Part shown: one piece after another, positions 1-11,815 of the stretch | Position numbering within the stretch: the first letter of the stretch is position 1 | Layout of the letters: each line of letters opens with the position of its first letter | Origin: Trichuris trichiura | Taxonomy: Eukaryota > Nematoda > Enoplea > Trichinellida > Trichuridae | NCBI GenBank assembly: GCA_037903355.1 | Contig: JBAJFE010000033.1 | Coordinates: 310,001 to 374,000 of the forward strand | DNA length: 64,000 nt | Reading direction: 5' to 3' | The notes under the pieces: model-generated | The model's database searches: none | What the model saw: only the letters and a program-made list of their open reading frames with translations | What the model was told of the DNA's origin: nothing | Translations under genes and position numbers: made by a program

Positions 1-119
1 GACTACGTCGTCTAGGCGGGTGGTGGTGTTGTGTATTAAGGTAGCTGGTAGTGTCATTGACATGCTTCCGATATAAGCCTGTACACCGCTGTTACGGTAG
101 TCCTAGTACGCGTCACGCA

Positions 120-470
120 GTTATTGGGTTTTTCTCTTCGGGTTGTAGTAAACGTTGCATGCCACGAGTTAACGGGTCCGCATGTACCCCTCAAACATGA
201 CAACAACGGCATCGGGGAACGAATCCTACGATTAAGCCGTTCGCTTGATTTTAGAGTTCGATTCATGGCATCAAACAGTTTACGCTCAATGGTGAGGAGC
301 GATAAGATCGTAGTTCCCTTCGACAGGAGACCTGGCGTCGTCTATGATATCCGATGCGGTCCTACATGGGAGAAACGGGCAACACTTTATTTGACAGGTT
401 CGGCACACACATTTCTAACATTGGCCGATACAAAGAGGCGGTACGAAGGCTCTCTCAGTCCGGCTGGTTT
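120..470 (+). pseudogene. Penelope-like element fragment, 3' part with GIY-YIG region
   Basis: Translated pieces match the C-terminal half of the PLE protein seen intact at 60380-61405. A stretch reading GIGERILRLSRSLDFRVRF near 205-270 is followed by SDKIVVPFDRRPGVVYDIRCG. After a frameshift near 360 it resumes as YMGETGNTLFDRFG, the GIY-YIG endonuclease signature region. Reading frames change and no complete ORF remains. At about 470-500 it abuts another, 5'-truncated PLE. It is a decayed retroelement copy, not a host gene. Confidence 0.75.
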
Positions 471-484
471 CGTTTTGCATGCAA

Positions 485-1297
485 TAAGGCAATTACTTCA
501 CTTTTGATAACAAGTTCTATAAACAATCTAACGGAGTACCTATGGGAAGCCCCCTATCCCCTGTATTAGCGGAAATTTTTATGGAAAATTTTGAAAGACA
601 AATGTTCAGAACTATAGACAGACACATAGCTCCACGCCTTTTTAAAAGATACGTAGACGACATCTTTGTCATTATAAAAGCTGGAAAAGTAGAACAATTT
701 TTACAATTCCTCAACAACGTCCGTCCTAACCAAATAGTCTTCACAATGGAAAAAGAAGATAACAAAACCCTACCCTTCCTGGACGCCTTAATTATTCGCT
801 CAAGCGAAGGCCTTAAAACCAGAGTGTATAGAAAACCTACGCACACAGATCAGTACGTCAACTTTTCATCACATCACCCACGATTAGTAATGCGTGGTAT
901 CCTCTCCGGAATGATAGACAGAGCATTCCATTTATGCAGTCCCGAATATCTCCAGCCAGAAATTAACTGCATTAGAAAAATCTTCTACAAAAACGGTTAT
1001 CCTAAATCCTTCATCAACCAAGTGCTCAACCACAAGCTTCGCACACGTGAGTCTCCAGAGCAAAACACTCCGCACGACACTTGTCTGGTTATTCCTTATG
1101 TGGCAGGTTTAGGCGAAAAGATTGTACAATTAGGAAAAAGATTAGGCTTCAGAGTCTTTTTCAAAAGTTCGCCCAATCTCAGGGCAATTCTTCGCACAGA
1201 CAAAACTAAAATCCCGAAAACAAAAAGACAGGACTAATATACGCGGTTGAATGTTCTTGCTCAGGGATTTACATTGGTGAAACGGAAAACACCCTAG
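485..1297 (+). pseudogene. Penelope-like element (PLE-1) reverse transcriptase, 5'-truncated; first part
   Basis: PLEs are retroelements whose single protein joins a telomerase-like reverse transcriptase to a GIY-YIG endonuclease. This copy opens inside the RT domain. GVPMGSPLSPV (near 533-565) is RT motif 4, and RYVDDIF (near 648-668) is the catalytic motif. PFLDALI and YRKPTHTDQYVNFSSHHP follow, both typical of PLEs. The main ORF ends at 1237 because of a one-base shift in an A-rich run near 1225. The other frame continues through the GIYIGET endonuclease motif to 1297. There a hAT element (1300-4453) interrupts it, and the remainder is at 4454-4809. A close relative lies at 47525-48484 on the opposite strand. 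Confidence 0.9.
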
Positions 1298-1299
1298 AG

Positions 1300-4200
1300 C
1301 CTAGGTTCTCAAAGTGGGCGATATCGCCCCCTGGGGGGCGATGGGAAACCCATGCGGGGGCGTTGAGAATCGCATAAGAGGAATTCTGGCAGAATTGTCT
1401 CTAGCGCAAAACGGCTGTCAGAAAAACCTGCGTAAGAAGGGCCCTTCTTAACTCGTTCTCGCCAGAAGTGGAGGCGGGGACTTTAAAGGAGGTCAAGTGG
1501 GGATGGAGGGCGCAATTGAACAATGGCGTTTTTCATGGCTCAACTCCGGCAAAAATGGAGACAGTAAGTTCAAAGAAGGTCAGGTGGAGATTGCTTACAG
1601 TTCATCCTATTCTGCCCTAGCCTAAGCTTACACATAACGTGTATGCCCATTGTGTTTCGCGTGCCAGCAATCCATGCACAGCTGTTTCATTCCTTCACGT
1701 CCACTGGTCCTTTGTTCCATTGCGCTCTTAATCCTCACTTGACTTCCTCTGAAAGTGCCTTCTCCAATTCTGGCGGAGACGAGTTTAAAAACATCCGGTG
1801 CGGCAACCTGTCAGCTAAATTCCTTTTGCACCCTGGTGGTCACCTTACTCGTTCATCCTTGTGTTTAAGCTAATACTTTCTGGACGCAGAGTCTTTCTGT
1901 GAGTCTTCCCGCTTGGGTTCTTCCGTGTTCCTGTTTCGTCATCGGAGGATTTTTGTTTCTGTTCCGTGTGCCGTGTTCCGCCAACATTTTACGGCATTTT
2001 ACCTTTGTACAAGACATACTCGTGAATATACATACATATTTGTTTCTTCTTCTTGCCGTTTACTGCAAATAAACGGAATCGTTGCCGCATCTTCTCAGCC
2101 CTCTAATACAGCATCGACAAGAACCATCATTTCGTGGCCTTCTTTCAATGAAGGAAGTATGAAAGAAACGCAGGCAGTACAGCTCAGACTATTTGAAATA
2201 TGGTTTTACACAATCACCTGCGAATAAATGGCTATTTCTGTGTTTGATTTGTGGTAGTGGTTTCGAACGAATCTGTGAAGCCATCGAGGCTACACGACCA
2301 CATTAATAGAGTACATCCAGACATGCGTGACAAGAACATCAGCTACTTTCAGTCGCTTCGCCAGAAATTTTGTACAAGGAACATATTGCCACGTATGTTG
2401 CCACCGGCACCAGAAAAAGATAAAGATGGCCTGCGTGCGTCTTATACCATTTCATTACTGATTGCAAAATTTGGAAAGCCACATAACATTGGGGAAACAC
2501 TGTTGCTTCCCGTGATTAGCGAAGTTATCCAGACTGTACTGCACATGTCACCAACTAAAATAATCGGAAGGATACCTCTGAGTAATGACACGGTGCAAGG
2601 AAGGATCGACGAAATGAGCAAGACGTAGAACGCATTCTATGCGACTTCTTGAGAGCAACGCATTTTTCTTTGCAGCTTGATTAATCGATCTTACCCAACA
2701 ATGAAGCATTATTAATAGGTTATGTCCGATTCGTAATGGATGAAGCCTTGGTACAGGAACTGCAGTTTGCCACACAGTTGCAGACAGATACCAAAGAAGA
2801 AGCCCTATTTCCTTACTGCAGAAAAATGTTTCAAGGATAAAAACATGCCTATAGCGATCATAGTTGCTGTGGCAACCGGTGGAGCACCGTCGATGGTGGG
2901 CTGCTACCGCGGCTTTCTCGCACATTTGAAGCAGCTCGTTCCTGGCCTTTTGGCGGTTCATTGCATCATTCACCGACAGCATTTAGCCACAAGACGCCTG
3001 AGCGAACGACTAAACTGATCACTCCAATTGGTTCTTACAGCGGTTGATACCATCAAAAGTAAATCGCTGAATGAGGGATTATTCAGACAGCTTGGTGAAC
3101 AGAATGATGAAGACTTCAATCGCCTGTTATTTCACACTGAAGTTCGCTGGTTGTCAAAGGGTGCTTGTTTAACTCGCTTTTACAGCCTCTTTGACACAGT
3201 TCTAGAACTTTTGTGGTGTAAGAATCTTTCTCTACGAGAACATTTAAAGAAAAACAAGACCGACATCGCATATCTGGCAGACATATACTACAAATTCAAT
3301 GCAATGAACTTGCACCTCCAAGGCAGTGACTTAAACTTGATTAAAACAAAAGGAGTTATATCTGCTTTCGTCGTGAAATTGCCAACTTTCAAACCAAACT
3401 TACGGGCCGGTGAGTTCTATCAGTTTCCCCTTCTAGCTGCACTGAAGGAGGAAGAGGACATCGCTGAACAAGAAGTTGAAGTGTACTGACAACACTTGGA
3501 AATGCTGCACGTTGACTTCACGGAACGGTTCAGTGATATCCTTAGCTTGGAAATTCCATAGCGGGCAATAGACCCTATGTCCAACGTCGGTGAAGCGGAG
3601 ATGGAATTGCAGGGAAAACTGACTGAACTGCAAAGCAATGAAGAGCTGAAAGTGAAATTGAAAAGTGAATATCAGCAGTTTTGGCTACAGAGCGAAATAA
3701 GGCAGCTGTTTCCGCTGTTATGGGCTGCTGTAGAAAACATCCTTATTGCGTTTCCATTGTCTTGTTTAGCAGATTGGGAATTTAGCGCAGTTACGGAGCT
3801 TCTAAGTAGCAAGAGAGAAGTCGGCTGGACATAGAGAATCGAGGCGACCTTAGACCGATGATGATAAAGATTCAGCCAAACGTAGACAACTTGCTCGTAC
3901 TGCATTATGCACACCCATCACATTGAGTAGTGTCCGTTCATGTGCAGTCGCAAACTTGCGTTATAGTTTCTTTTGTATTTTCTCGCTTAAGCGCTTTCAC
4001 TTCAATCTGGTTCCTTGTCACTACAATGCTTTTTGGTGTACATTAGAAAACAAACAGACGCACACTGATTGTTTTTTTCAGAAAAGGCTAATGAATGCTT
4101 GCATGTGTGACTACATGTCCTGAAAAATGTGACAAGAGATGTGAAAGGCAAGCAGAAATTTTCGCATCGCAAAGTGGTTGGTGGAAAAGCAGGAGTGGTA

Positions 4201-4453
4201 AAGTACGCCTTTCAGGTGACGAGGAGTTGAAGTGTTTTGTGCAAAATCTTCTCACGAGTACCGGTTTTGCAAAAATTTTCCCATCGGGAGCGACGGAGGG
4301 AAATGTTTGAGAACCTACTAACCTCCCGACTATGCCACGTCCAACCTTCCAGCCAATCAGCGCGCTCAAAATTGACCAATCGGAATTGGGGGGGCAGTAG
4401 CGGTCAGGAACGTTCATAGGGGGGCGATTCATCAAAAAGTTTGAGAACCTATG
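1300..4453 (+). mobile_element. hAT transposon copy B1 (Buster-like target site)
   Basis: Terminal inverted repeats are CCTAGGTTCTCAAAG at the left and TTTGAGAACCTATG at the right. The 8-bp target duplications are CCCTAGAG (1292-1299) and CCCTAGAA (4454-4461), one mismatch. A duplication centred on TA (nnnTAnnn) is the known preference of the Buster branch of hAT. The element cleanly splits a PLE ORF that resumes after it. Two related copies lie at 32160-40569 and 40578-41599. Inside are a broken transposase (about 2150-3925) and, near 1466-1640, a Merlin-like subterminal sequence shared by the other copies. Confidence 0.9.
2150..3925 (+). pseudogene. hAT-B1 transposase, broken (BED finger / ZBED5-like)
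   Basis: Homologous blocks in changing frames match the better-preserved transposase at 33274-35013. A BED-like finger region (CLICGSGFER, near 2240-2270) is followed by RVHPDMRDKNISYFQSL and LRASYTISLLIAKFGKPHNIGE. Next come GGAPSMVGCYRGFLAHLKQL, then FNRLLFHTEVRWLSKGACL (near 3115-3170). The C-terminal dimerisation region ends in FSAVTELLSSK (near 3780-3810). Stops and frameshifts occur near 2220, 2630, 2700, 3018, 3490 and 3834. The catalytic-domain landmarks are recognisable but the gene cannot make a full protein. Confidence 0.85.
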
Positions 4454-4809
4454 CCCTAGAACATAGATTCAATGAACACATGAAAAAACTCACAAGTTAC
4501 AATAACGCGAAAACCATACTTGACGATGGCACCAATCTAACCACACAGCGAGGCAGACCAATCGTGGACCCAAAACTTACAATGGAAAAAGCCAAACAAG
4601 CCTTTGCTGTAGTGGAGCATGCGACGCAATGTACCCAACCACTCCACCCAAGAATTCTATGTTACGAAAACAATTTACGGTTAAGAAGAATTAAGGAAGC
4701 ACTATACATTAGACACAATACGACCTACAACCGCGATCAAGGAGTGGACATAAGTGGGATTTGGACAAATATTGTGACGCGGTATAATTGTTGCTCTCTC
4801 ACCAGATGA
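4454..4809 (+). pseudogene. Penelope-like element (PLE-1), C-terminal end after the hAT insertion
   Basis: This continues the PLE-1 reading frame cut at 1297. It begins ALEHRFNEHMKKL, runs through RGRPIVDPKLTMEKAKQA and YENNLRLRRIKEALYIRHN, and ends IVTRYNCCSLTR with a TGA stop at 4807-4809. The opposite-strand copy at 47525-48484 shows the same ending, which confirms that the two halves belonged together. This is the region after the GIY-YIG core that PLEs carry up to their C-terminus. Confidence 0.9.
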
Positions 4810-5240
4810 AATACAATAGCCCAGAAAGAAAAAAGAAAAAACAACTAATTAGAACAAATAGAAATGGATAGGACTGCGATATATATGGAAAGAAAAAGAA
4901 AAAAGAAGAAAGAAAGAAAGAAAAATGAATGAAAAATGAAAAAACAGTGAACCAACAACAAAAAAATGTTCGAAACTACCCAGCCAAGACACAATCTACA
5001 AGACATACGGAACAAGAAATAGAAGTACGCTGACAGACTCAGATGCCAGAACCAACGAACAGAAAACTTTAAAAATGCACGCTTTAAAATCCTCAGAAAC
5101 ATTAGGGCACTCGCTGCCATGAATCATATCAACAACCTAAGACCACTGATGACGGGTCTCGAATGACCTGAAAGCTCCGGATTTATTCTACATTTACAGA
5201 ACAAACAGGAATTATCCGTAATAAACTTCTTCATTATTTT
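4810..5240 (+). repeat. PLE-1 3' untranslated tail
   Basis: A-rich, GAAAG-rich sequence after the PLE stop codon is shared, inverted, with 47100-47520. It ends in a hammerhead-like motif and a short block resembling ATCCGTAATAAA that recurs at the ends of the other PLE-1 tails (8.1, 24.4, 30.9, 38.0 and 47.1 kb). I take this as the PLE terminal (pLTR-like) region. Confidence 0.7.
5141..5182 (+). ncRNA. Hammerhead ribozyme-like motif in PLE-1 tail
   Basis: The core CTGATGA (5146-5152) is followed by CGGGTC, a short loop, GACC and TGAAAGCTCCGG. It has the hammerhead order of CUGANGA, stem II, then GAAA. PLE terminal regions are known to carry hammerhead motifs. Activity is not shown. Confidence 0.65.
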
Positions 5241-6028
5241 ATTCTACTTAAACTTATTGCACACCAAACGACATTTCAACTTCAGTAGACTAAGCTGTGC
5301 TGTTACCCTCTTAAACCTTTGCTGTTGTTAATGGACTTCCTAATCCATCAAATAGGCAATTAGCTCAAGTAAACTTAAAATTTTGCTGCATTAAGCGATC
5401 TTACAGTATTTCTTCAGAAAACTTATGCTCCCTTCCTGAAACAATCAATATTCAAACTTAACTGCTTCCATGGATAAGGAAGTTTATTACCATTCGTAAG
5501 CCATTATGACTTAAAAAATTGACTTACAATAGTATGAGATATTTAAGTCAAATTTGGGGAAATGAAAAACTAAAAGCAACAGGTGAGTGATAACTCATCA
5601 CGAGGTGTAGCATTACGCGCAGGCTGAGAAGATATGAGAATAGAAAAAACCATTTTTTCAGGTCACATGATGGAATCCTACCACTACATAGAGAAAAAAG
5701 TGTATTGCTGCGCTGCAATTATATTCAGCAGCGATTCGTCAATCCCTGCTGAAAATAAAGTCATTGTTTTCTAAGGACAAACCGCGTTGAGTAAAATCTG
5801 CGGACAATGAGGGCCTACCCAGTGAAGCGTCACACGAAAGCTTTACTTCGTCCAACGACAAGAGAAGACTGAGTGTCACAAACTATGCGCTGTATATGTA
5901 TATATGTAGCGGGCCAAGGCTGGGTCGTGACCCTGTGTTCTAGAAAAACAATTGTAATTGAGTTGTTTGTCGCCTTATGAGTCATAGCGAGGCCTGGTCT
6001 TCCTGTTCGTTAGTGTAGGTCGCTACAC
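5241..6028. other. Unassigned stretch (with a Tigger-type end fragment)
   Basis: No coding region or RNA gene is recognisable. About 5765-5815 resembles the outer end of the Tigger-type repeats at 51585-51689 and 6029-7172 (wording like GCGGACAATGAGGGCC), so part is a decayed DNA transposon. Its distance from the flanking genes suggests intergenic DNA downstream of the SKI8-like gene. Confidence 0.5.
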
Positions 6029-7172
6029 CAGTTAGCCTTCGTTATCCGCGGTTAATTCGTCCAAAATTTTGAGCGTTTCACCGCGTTATATAGGATACCC
6101 TATGAAAAAAGCCAAGTAGCTTATATTCTAGCCGCGTATTTCGTCCTGCGCCCTTCAATTCTTTCCGGAACGGTTATCACACCTAGTGATCCTTCAAAGC
6201 CCGCTACTACGGAATCTAGCTACTCGATAAAGACATCAATAAGACTGCGCTTGTCCAATGGGACCAGCCATCAGAATCCAGGCCGTTAGATACGAAAAAG
6301 GATGAAAGTAAGATACTCTTTCTTTAAAAATCTTGCTTTAATGAGCTAAGCGATGTACTGGTGCGCGAAATGAGTACAGAGCAGGAGAAATGTAAAATAC
6401 ACAGGCGCACTGAAGCAGAAATACCGGACATCACATAGAACAAAACGTCTACGACAAAAATGCTTGGGGCATCAGGAATCAATTTACCCACTTTCTGTAG
6501 GTGGACGCAGATAACCTGGAGAACGGCCAGCCAGTCCAAAGGTTTCTTGAACTTGTTAGTAGCGAAGCTTCTCTCCTTAAAATGTTAGGCTCCGCAACTG
6601 TCGGAGCTTTATTTAAAAACATCGTTATAGGAAGCTGTCTCTCCTTTTTTTCGCTTCATCGAATAAATCTTGTAGCGGTTTCAACGAAACCGTTATTCCT
6701 CGTGCAACCATGATGCCACGTTTCATGGATGTATCATATTCAGCAATCATATTCTTCAGGACCTGCGCTTGCTGAAAAATACTGGAATGCTTTTGCAGCG
6801 TCCAATCCGAGGGCGTTTGAGCTTCTTTATGTTCCATAGCGTTGTCGTCACTGCCCGTAGGTGATTGCATCAGTGCCTCGAGTTCCTCATTGGTGAACGG
6901 TTCGCTATAATCTTCTATGTGCTCCCTAATATTGTCTTCCATCATGTCAGACAAACCCTCACCTCTCAACTCCTTGGCAATATTCACTACGTCCAGGAAC
7001 TCCTCATCGATGGCACGTAAGTCTTCTCATTCACTGACTGCGTCTCCCCAAAAACGCTTCCAGCAACCACTGACTGTTATAGGCTTTATCTCGTGTATTG
7101 CCGTGTTAAAGATGACGTCACTACTTTACGCCGGACAAATCGCGTTGTATAGAATCCACAGATAATGAAGGC
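6029..7172 (-). mobile_element. Tigger/pogo-type transposon remnant
   Basis: The left end CAGTTAGCCTTCGTTATCCG, with following text TAATTCGTCCAAAATTTTGA, matches the short MITE at 51585-51689. The right end near 7130-7172 is the degraded inverse (GTATAGAATCCACAGATAAT). The interior at 6612-6987 carries the C-terminal part of a Tigger transposase on the minus strand. The terminal TA target is no longer clear. Confidence 0.65.
6612..6987 (-). pseudogene. Tigger transposase C-terminal tail (jerky/CENP-B-like family)
   Basis: The minus-strand reading starts NIAKELRGEGLSDMMEDN and includes EPFTNEELEALMQ. It is an acidic, glutamate-rich tail of the kind that follows the DDE domain in Tigger/jerky-type transposases. 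The DDE core and DNA-binding N-terminus are absent, so this is only a remnant. Assignment rests on composition and on the flanking Tigger-type repeats. Confidence 0.6.
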
Positions 7173-8110
7173 TGATTGTACATTTATACGAGTACGTAAT
7201 ATGCTGAACAGAAAATATACCTACTCGTTTAAGTACATGTTACTAAACATGTACGTGCATGGAATACAGTACTTCAGCGGAAAAAGCAGTGCGACGTTTA
7301 AACTTTAGCGATAAATTTGTTCATTTGCACAAAGGTTGTTCAGTACATAAAAACGCTATGATACCATAAGCTGATAATATAATGGAAAGTGGCAGGCAGT
7401 TGCTAATAATCACAGCTCTTGGGGAGATGCGTTCGGCACTCATTTGCAGCATGAGAATTAAGCAGTCAGAGGACAGGGACAGCAACAACGTCTGTAAAAT
7501 GTGAGCCACATTTACAGAAGCTAAGCTTTCCCTGAATAAGCAGTTCCAAACTCGTGTGGGGTCAATCTGCTACAATGGCTCCCTTTCCAGCAAGCTTTCA
7601 GGCAGTGGTCTTACGCAGCGCGTTCAATGAAACAGACTGAGCAGCGGTCCACCTTAAGGGAACATACATTCATACGATTCATTAGGAAACTTTATGTGCA
7701 AAGGAGAATCAATAACAAGGTGCAAAATATCTGTTGCAACGATACAGAAAATATACCCGCGTCTAGCCTGTTCTTCAGCGAGCAATGATTGCGCTTTAAA
7801 CTTGCCTACGCGGTCACTCTATTCAAAGTTGGAGCCATACAAAAGGCGCATCTAACACACAAGCCCTCTTGCCACAATTGTATCTTCATAGCGTTTATGC
7901 TGGAGCGGTACCACTCAGAACGGATAATCCTGCAAGAACGACAACGCAAAGGACCCATTACTGACTTTAGGATGGGGGCACGAAGAGCCGCGCTGACCGT
8001 AATACTCTTATGCGCGGTATTTTGCGCGACACTTCACCATTCTGGATTGCTGCAGTAGCGAAGTTATAGGTGAACTGCAGTTCCCTCCAGATGGAAAACG
8101 TAGTAACATT
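7173..8110. other. No recognised gene or element
   Basis: Only short unsupported ORFs are present. I saw no repeat shared with other parts of the window and no RNA gene signature. Confidence 0.4.
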
Positions 8111-8114
8111 TTCA

Positions 8115-8225
8115 TATTTCAATGTCTTTATTACGGTTGTAGTGTTCCGCTGATAAACCCAATAAATAAAAAAACTTCCTCCGGAGCTTTCGGGTCTTTC
8201 GCGACCCGTCTTCAGCGGTCAGATT
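8115..8225 (-). repeat. PLE-1 tail fragment
   Basis: CTTTATTACGG, a variable spacer, then the hammerhead-like block repeat the end structure of the PLE-1 tails elsewhere. No coding part is attached. Confidence 0.6.
8179..8220 (-). ncRNA. Hammerhead ribozyme-like motif
   Basis: On the minus strand: CTGAAGA, then CGGGTC GCGAAA GACCC, then GAAAGCTCCGGAGG. The CUGANGA/GAAA core and stem II are intact. Confidence 0.6.
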
Positions 8226-8624
8226 ATGTGTAGTGTGTGGGGTAACATTCATCTTCCATCGCTTTCCAAGCATTTAAAACGAGAGTTTAAAATTTTTTCT
8301 TCTTTGTCTGTCAGCTGCCACTTCCTTACTCATGTATTCTTGTAGGGAATTTGTCCGTGTATTGAGGCGACTAGAAGGTCCGTTTTTGAGGGCGGCCAGT
8401 TTAACATGCCTGTCCTAAGTTGAAATAACCTAAAGCAGAACAGTTCGACGAATACTCTTCTGCACTTAATGGATCTGTGTATACGTGGGTCGTACTGTTG
8501 GAAACCAGTCGGACCCAAAAGACTGTGCGCCACTCTTTCATTGTAGTAAAAATCTTTTCGATTTGCCTGGATTGCTGAAAAGCTAATGTGAACATTCTTT
8601 TGTATATAGCACGACATCGGATCT

Positions 8625-9626
8625 TTACCTACAGGGGCCTACCGGTTGTTAGCGCGGCAACTTCAGAGGGTAAGCGCGACGCTACTGCGTATTGAAGTGT
8701 GATAAGCGGAACAACGGGAGGGACGTTTTACTGTGGGTGACTGAACATGTGCCGAGCAATTGACACGGTGAGCACAACGAAGCATCAGCGGCACATGCAG
8801 GAGGTGCGGTTATTGACCCGCGCAATACCTGCTGAAGAATTCCGTTACTGACCCTCTAGAAAAAGGTCAAGGTGAGGGAACGAAACAGCTGTGCATGGAT
8901 TGCCGGCATGGTGAGCACAATGGAGCAGCAGTAGTGCATGCTGGGGGTTCGGTTCGTGATTCGTAGAAAACATCGAAGGTCAACGGCCGAATCCGCGTTG
9001 CGCCTTGGTGAACGGCGTAAAACTCATTCTGCGTTATGTGTACGCGAAAGAACACTGCCACCGCCTGTCTCCCTGCCGCAGTGAACGGTATGCAGTTTCT
9101 TAACGGTTATTTTTTGTATGCGCGTTACTACCATCAGGTTGAACCTGCCCCGAGTGGACGCCCCACATGCGCCAGTCTCCCTGCCCCAGTGAACGGTATG
9201 TACGCTTGTTTACGTTTACTTTCACTGTGCGCGTTACTCAGATCTTGTCTCTCAGCCGCTCCACCGTCTCAAACTTGTGGTGCCTTTACTGCAGAGCAGG
9301 CCAATCACCTTTTTTGCCCATATCCAAATCAAAGCCAAGACATTAACCTCATGTTTAGGCTCAGACTCAGGCTTAGGCTAGGGCAGGACAACATGGCCGG
9401 CAAACCTGCAGTATGACGGTGGAGCGACTGGTGAAACACGCCGTTACCATCCACACTGTTCCACCGTTCTCTTAATGGCACTTAGTCCCCTTTGATGTTG
9501 CCGCCTGCATCTCGACTACACAAATCCTAATAATCCGCTTACCAACCCCGTTGTTTCGTTGTTCCCTAATCCCCACTTGACCCCTCTTGAAGCTGCCGCT
9601 CTAACTTTTGGTGGAGCTCTGTAGGT
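8625..9626. mobile_element. Merlin-type non-autonomous element
   Basis: The left end GGATCTTTACCTACAG and the inverse of the right end GGTCTTTACCTACAGAG match. Inside them lies the shared Merlin subterminal text (GCGGCAACTTC..., and GGGGTCAAGTGGGG read from the right). The internal TTAGGCTTAGGCTAGGGCAG motif near 9377 recurs in the other Merlin elements at 10.98, 18.47, 22.34 and 22.57 kb. No transposase ORF is preserved, and no perfect target duplication was found. Confidence 0.6.
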
Positions 9627-9867
9627 AAAGACCTCACTTCATCTATCCCATCGACGGGCAACTTTTCCATATCATCAACCCGCCGAGTTCTATACTTGGT
9701 GGTGATAGCGGGTCTAATTACTAATGACGATCTCAGCGTATCGTTAATTCGTTTTTTGTCGTTCGAAATTTTTCAGATCGTCGACTGGGGAAGTTGTAAC
9801 TTACGTGCCATTTTCATTACCACTTCGCCACTTTCGTTCAGTTGCAATAACGTTCAGTTTCTTCTCT

Positions 9868-10190
9868 CTTATTGGCTATACGGTTGATTGTATGGCCCGT
9901 TGATGGAATCTGAAATTAAACCGAAGCAAATGCCCTACCAACGGATGGATGAGCATGTATTAAGGAAAAATTCAGAACAATACACTTAGCGTTTCGTGGC
10001 TTTCGGGACTAACCTTGTCCTGTCGTCAGCGATGATGGTAATGTCATGAAAGCTACGAAACAGTATGTGTATTGTTCTGAATTTTTCCTTAATGATTGCT
10101 CATCCATCCGTGGGTAGGGCATTTGCTTCGGTTTAATTTTAGACTCCATCAACGGGCCATACAATCAACCGTATTGCCAATATGAAAATC
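9868..10190. repeat. Palindromic PLE-2-type tail
   Basis: Two arms of roughly 125 bases are inverted around 10010-10035. The left arm carries CATACGG-type text and GGATGGATGAGCA; the right arm carries TGCTCATCCATCC. The sequence between them holds a hammerhead-like motif on the minus strand. This is the same architecture as the PLE insertions at 24.35, 29.46, 37.94 and 49.05 kb. Target duplications could not be placed here. Confidence 0.7.
9991..10035 (-). ncRNA. Hammerhead ribozyme-like motif
   Basis: On the minus strand: CTGACGA, CAGGAC, a seven-base loop, GTCC, C, GAAAGCC. The core is intact; stem II is slightly imperfect. Confidence 0.5.
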
Positions 10191-10750
10191 CGTCGCCCCG
10201 TTAAGAAACATCCTGTCTTCAAGAGTTTCCTTTCTCCTCTTTTTTTCTTCTTTTCAACGGAAGCAGTATGAGAGGGACTTCACCGATATCATGGAACCTC
10301 ATATCATTGACACTTATGACGAGATACTGCCTCTTGAAAGCGAAGGGTGTTGGTTACAAAAGAATTAATGCATAACCAACAGATGAATTGACACTTACGA
10401 GTAAGGACATGAACATTCGTTCTGCGTACTTAAATCATTGTAGCATTTAGAACTCGTTCTCTCTTCATATCGAGATTAGCGGTGCACGTATACAAAGGTG
10501 ACAAACATGTTCTGAAAACTCTAATGCAACAGTGATAATCATTCTCGTCCTTAATCATGTTCGTCTGACGTCTTTTATTCTTTAACTATGGACGCTTATC
10601 GATATGCGTCATTAACAAGGAAAAACGACTTTCATAAATAAAATGAAACTCTGCCGTCTCACTATCAAGCAAGCAAACATGATGGAATGTAAAAGCCCAA
10701 AGCACAATGTCTACGAAACATAGGCAGCAAGTTCCATCTTAGGCTACCCG
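10191..10750. other. No recognised gene or element
   Basis: No coding similarity, RNA gene or shared repeat was identified in this stretch. Confidence 0.4.
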
Positions 10751-11602
10751 GGTCTTGTATGTTGTCTCTCCACCGGAAGTTCGGGCGGCAACTTCAAAGG
10801 ACGTCAAGTAGGGATTACTACGTCACCTGAACAATGGCTGACCTAAGCTATTGTTCACTGTCCACTGATGCGAGCGATGCGTATCAGCGAAGGAACGCTG
10901 CACACCTGGAAACAGTTGGCCATTCTGGTAATTGTTTCCAAGTGCGTGCTATAACCCTGCCGGCCATCCTGTCCTGCCCTAGCCTAAGCCTAAACCCTAA
11001 CATGACGCGTGTTCGTTGCTGCTGTTGGGTTTTGCAGTTTTGACCATGGCGCAAACGACAAGAAGCATAGCGCAAAGTAACGTTATTTAGCGATCACTGA
11101 ACATGCGAGCAATGAGTAACGCAAAAAGGGAAAAAGCATACGTACTGCTAACGCAGGCGCTCAGTCTGATGAAGGCGACGCGTCGATTTCGCTGGAGGCG
11201 CATCCGACGGGTTCACTCGGGTGTACCTAATCAGGCAGAAGGCTTCAGTGCCTCCTTACGGTGCCTCCACTTGTCGATGGGAAGTTGTCACTAGATCCCG
11301 GGACAGACATAACGCAGAATGAGATTTACCCTGTCTACCAGCGCACGCCGCAGCTCGGACAGTTGACCTGCGATGTTTTTCACGAATTGCTAGACGACGT
11401 CTCAGCTTGAACACCTGCAGGCCCCATTGTGTTTCCCATGACTTCAATGCATGCGCAGCTGCTTAATTCCATGCTTTCACTAAACCTGACGATAACGTCT
11501 GTCCCGTTGTGCCGATAACAACCATTTATTACGCTGTACAGTCGCGGAGTACCCTTTGAAGTAGCCGCCTCAACCTCCGGTGGGGAGACAACATACTAGA
11601 CC
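10751..11602. mobile_element. Merlin-type non-autonomous element
   Basis: Long inverted ends match: left GGTCTTGTATGTTGTCTCTC and inverse right GGTCTAGTATGTTGTCTCCC. Each is followed by CACCGGA and the Merlin subterminal block (GGCGGCAAC, TTCAAAGGACGTCAAGT). The middle, 10870-11110, is an inverted copy of the tandem unit at 22241-22692. No transposase is preserved. Confidence 0.75.
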
Positions 11603-11619
11603 CGGAAGTTTCGAAAGAC

Positions 11620-11815
11620 AGGATGTCTTCTAAAAAGCTTCAGGTTGTTTCACAGTTGCTCTTTTGGTTCACTGGTTGGTGGTCTGTTTGATGTATCCTT
11701 AAACAAACTTCAAAGTGCCCTACCAACGAATGGATGAGCTAATTGTTAGAAAAAGCACAGAACAATTCTTTACCGTGCGTTTCGGAACTGCTCTTGTTCC
11801 GTCGTCAGCAGTGTA
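11620..11815 (-). repeat. PLE-2 tail inserted in a MULE remnant
   Basis: The text CCTACCAACGAATGGATGAG and the hammerhead-like block match both ends of the PLE-2 insertion at 59370-61629. The MULE transposase reading on the minus strand stops at its inner border near 11815, so the PLE tail probably landed in the MULE. Confidence 0.7.
11773..11815 (-). ncRNA. Hammerhead ribozyme-like motif
   Basis: On the minus strand: CTGACGA, CGGAAC, a short loop, GTTCC, GAAACGCACGG. The core is intact and nearly identical to the copies at 59.55 and 61.49 kb. Confidence 0.65.
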
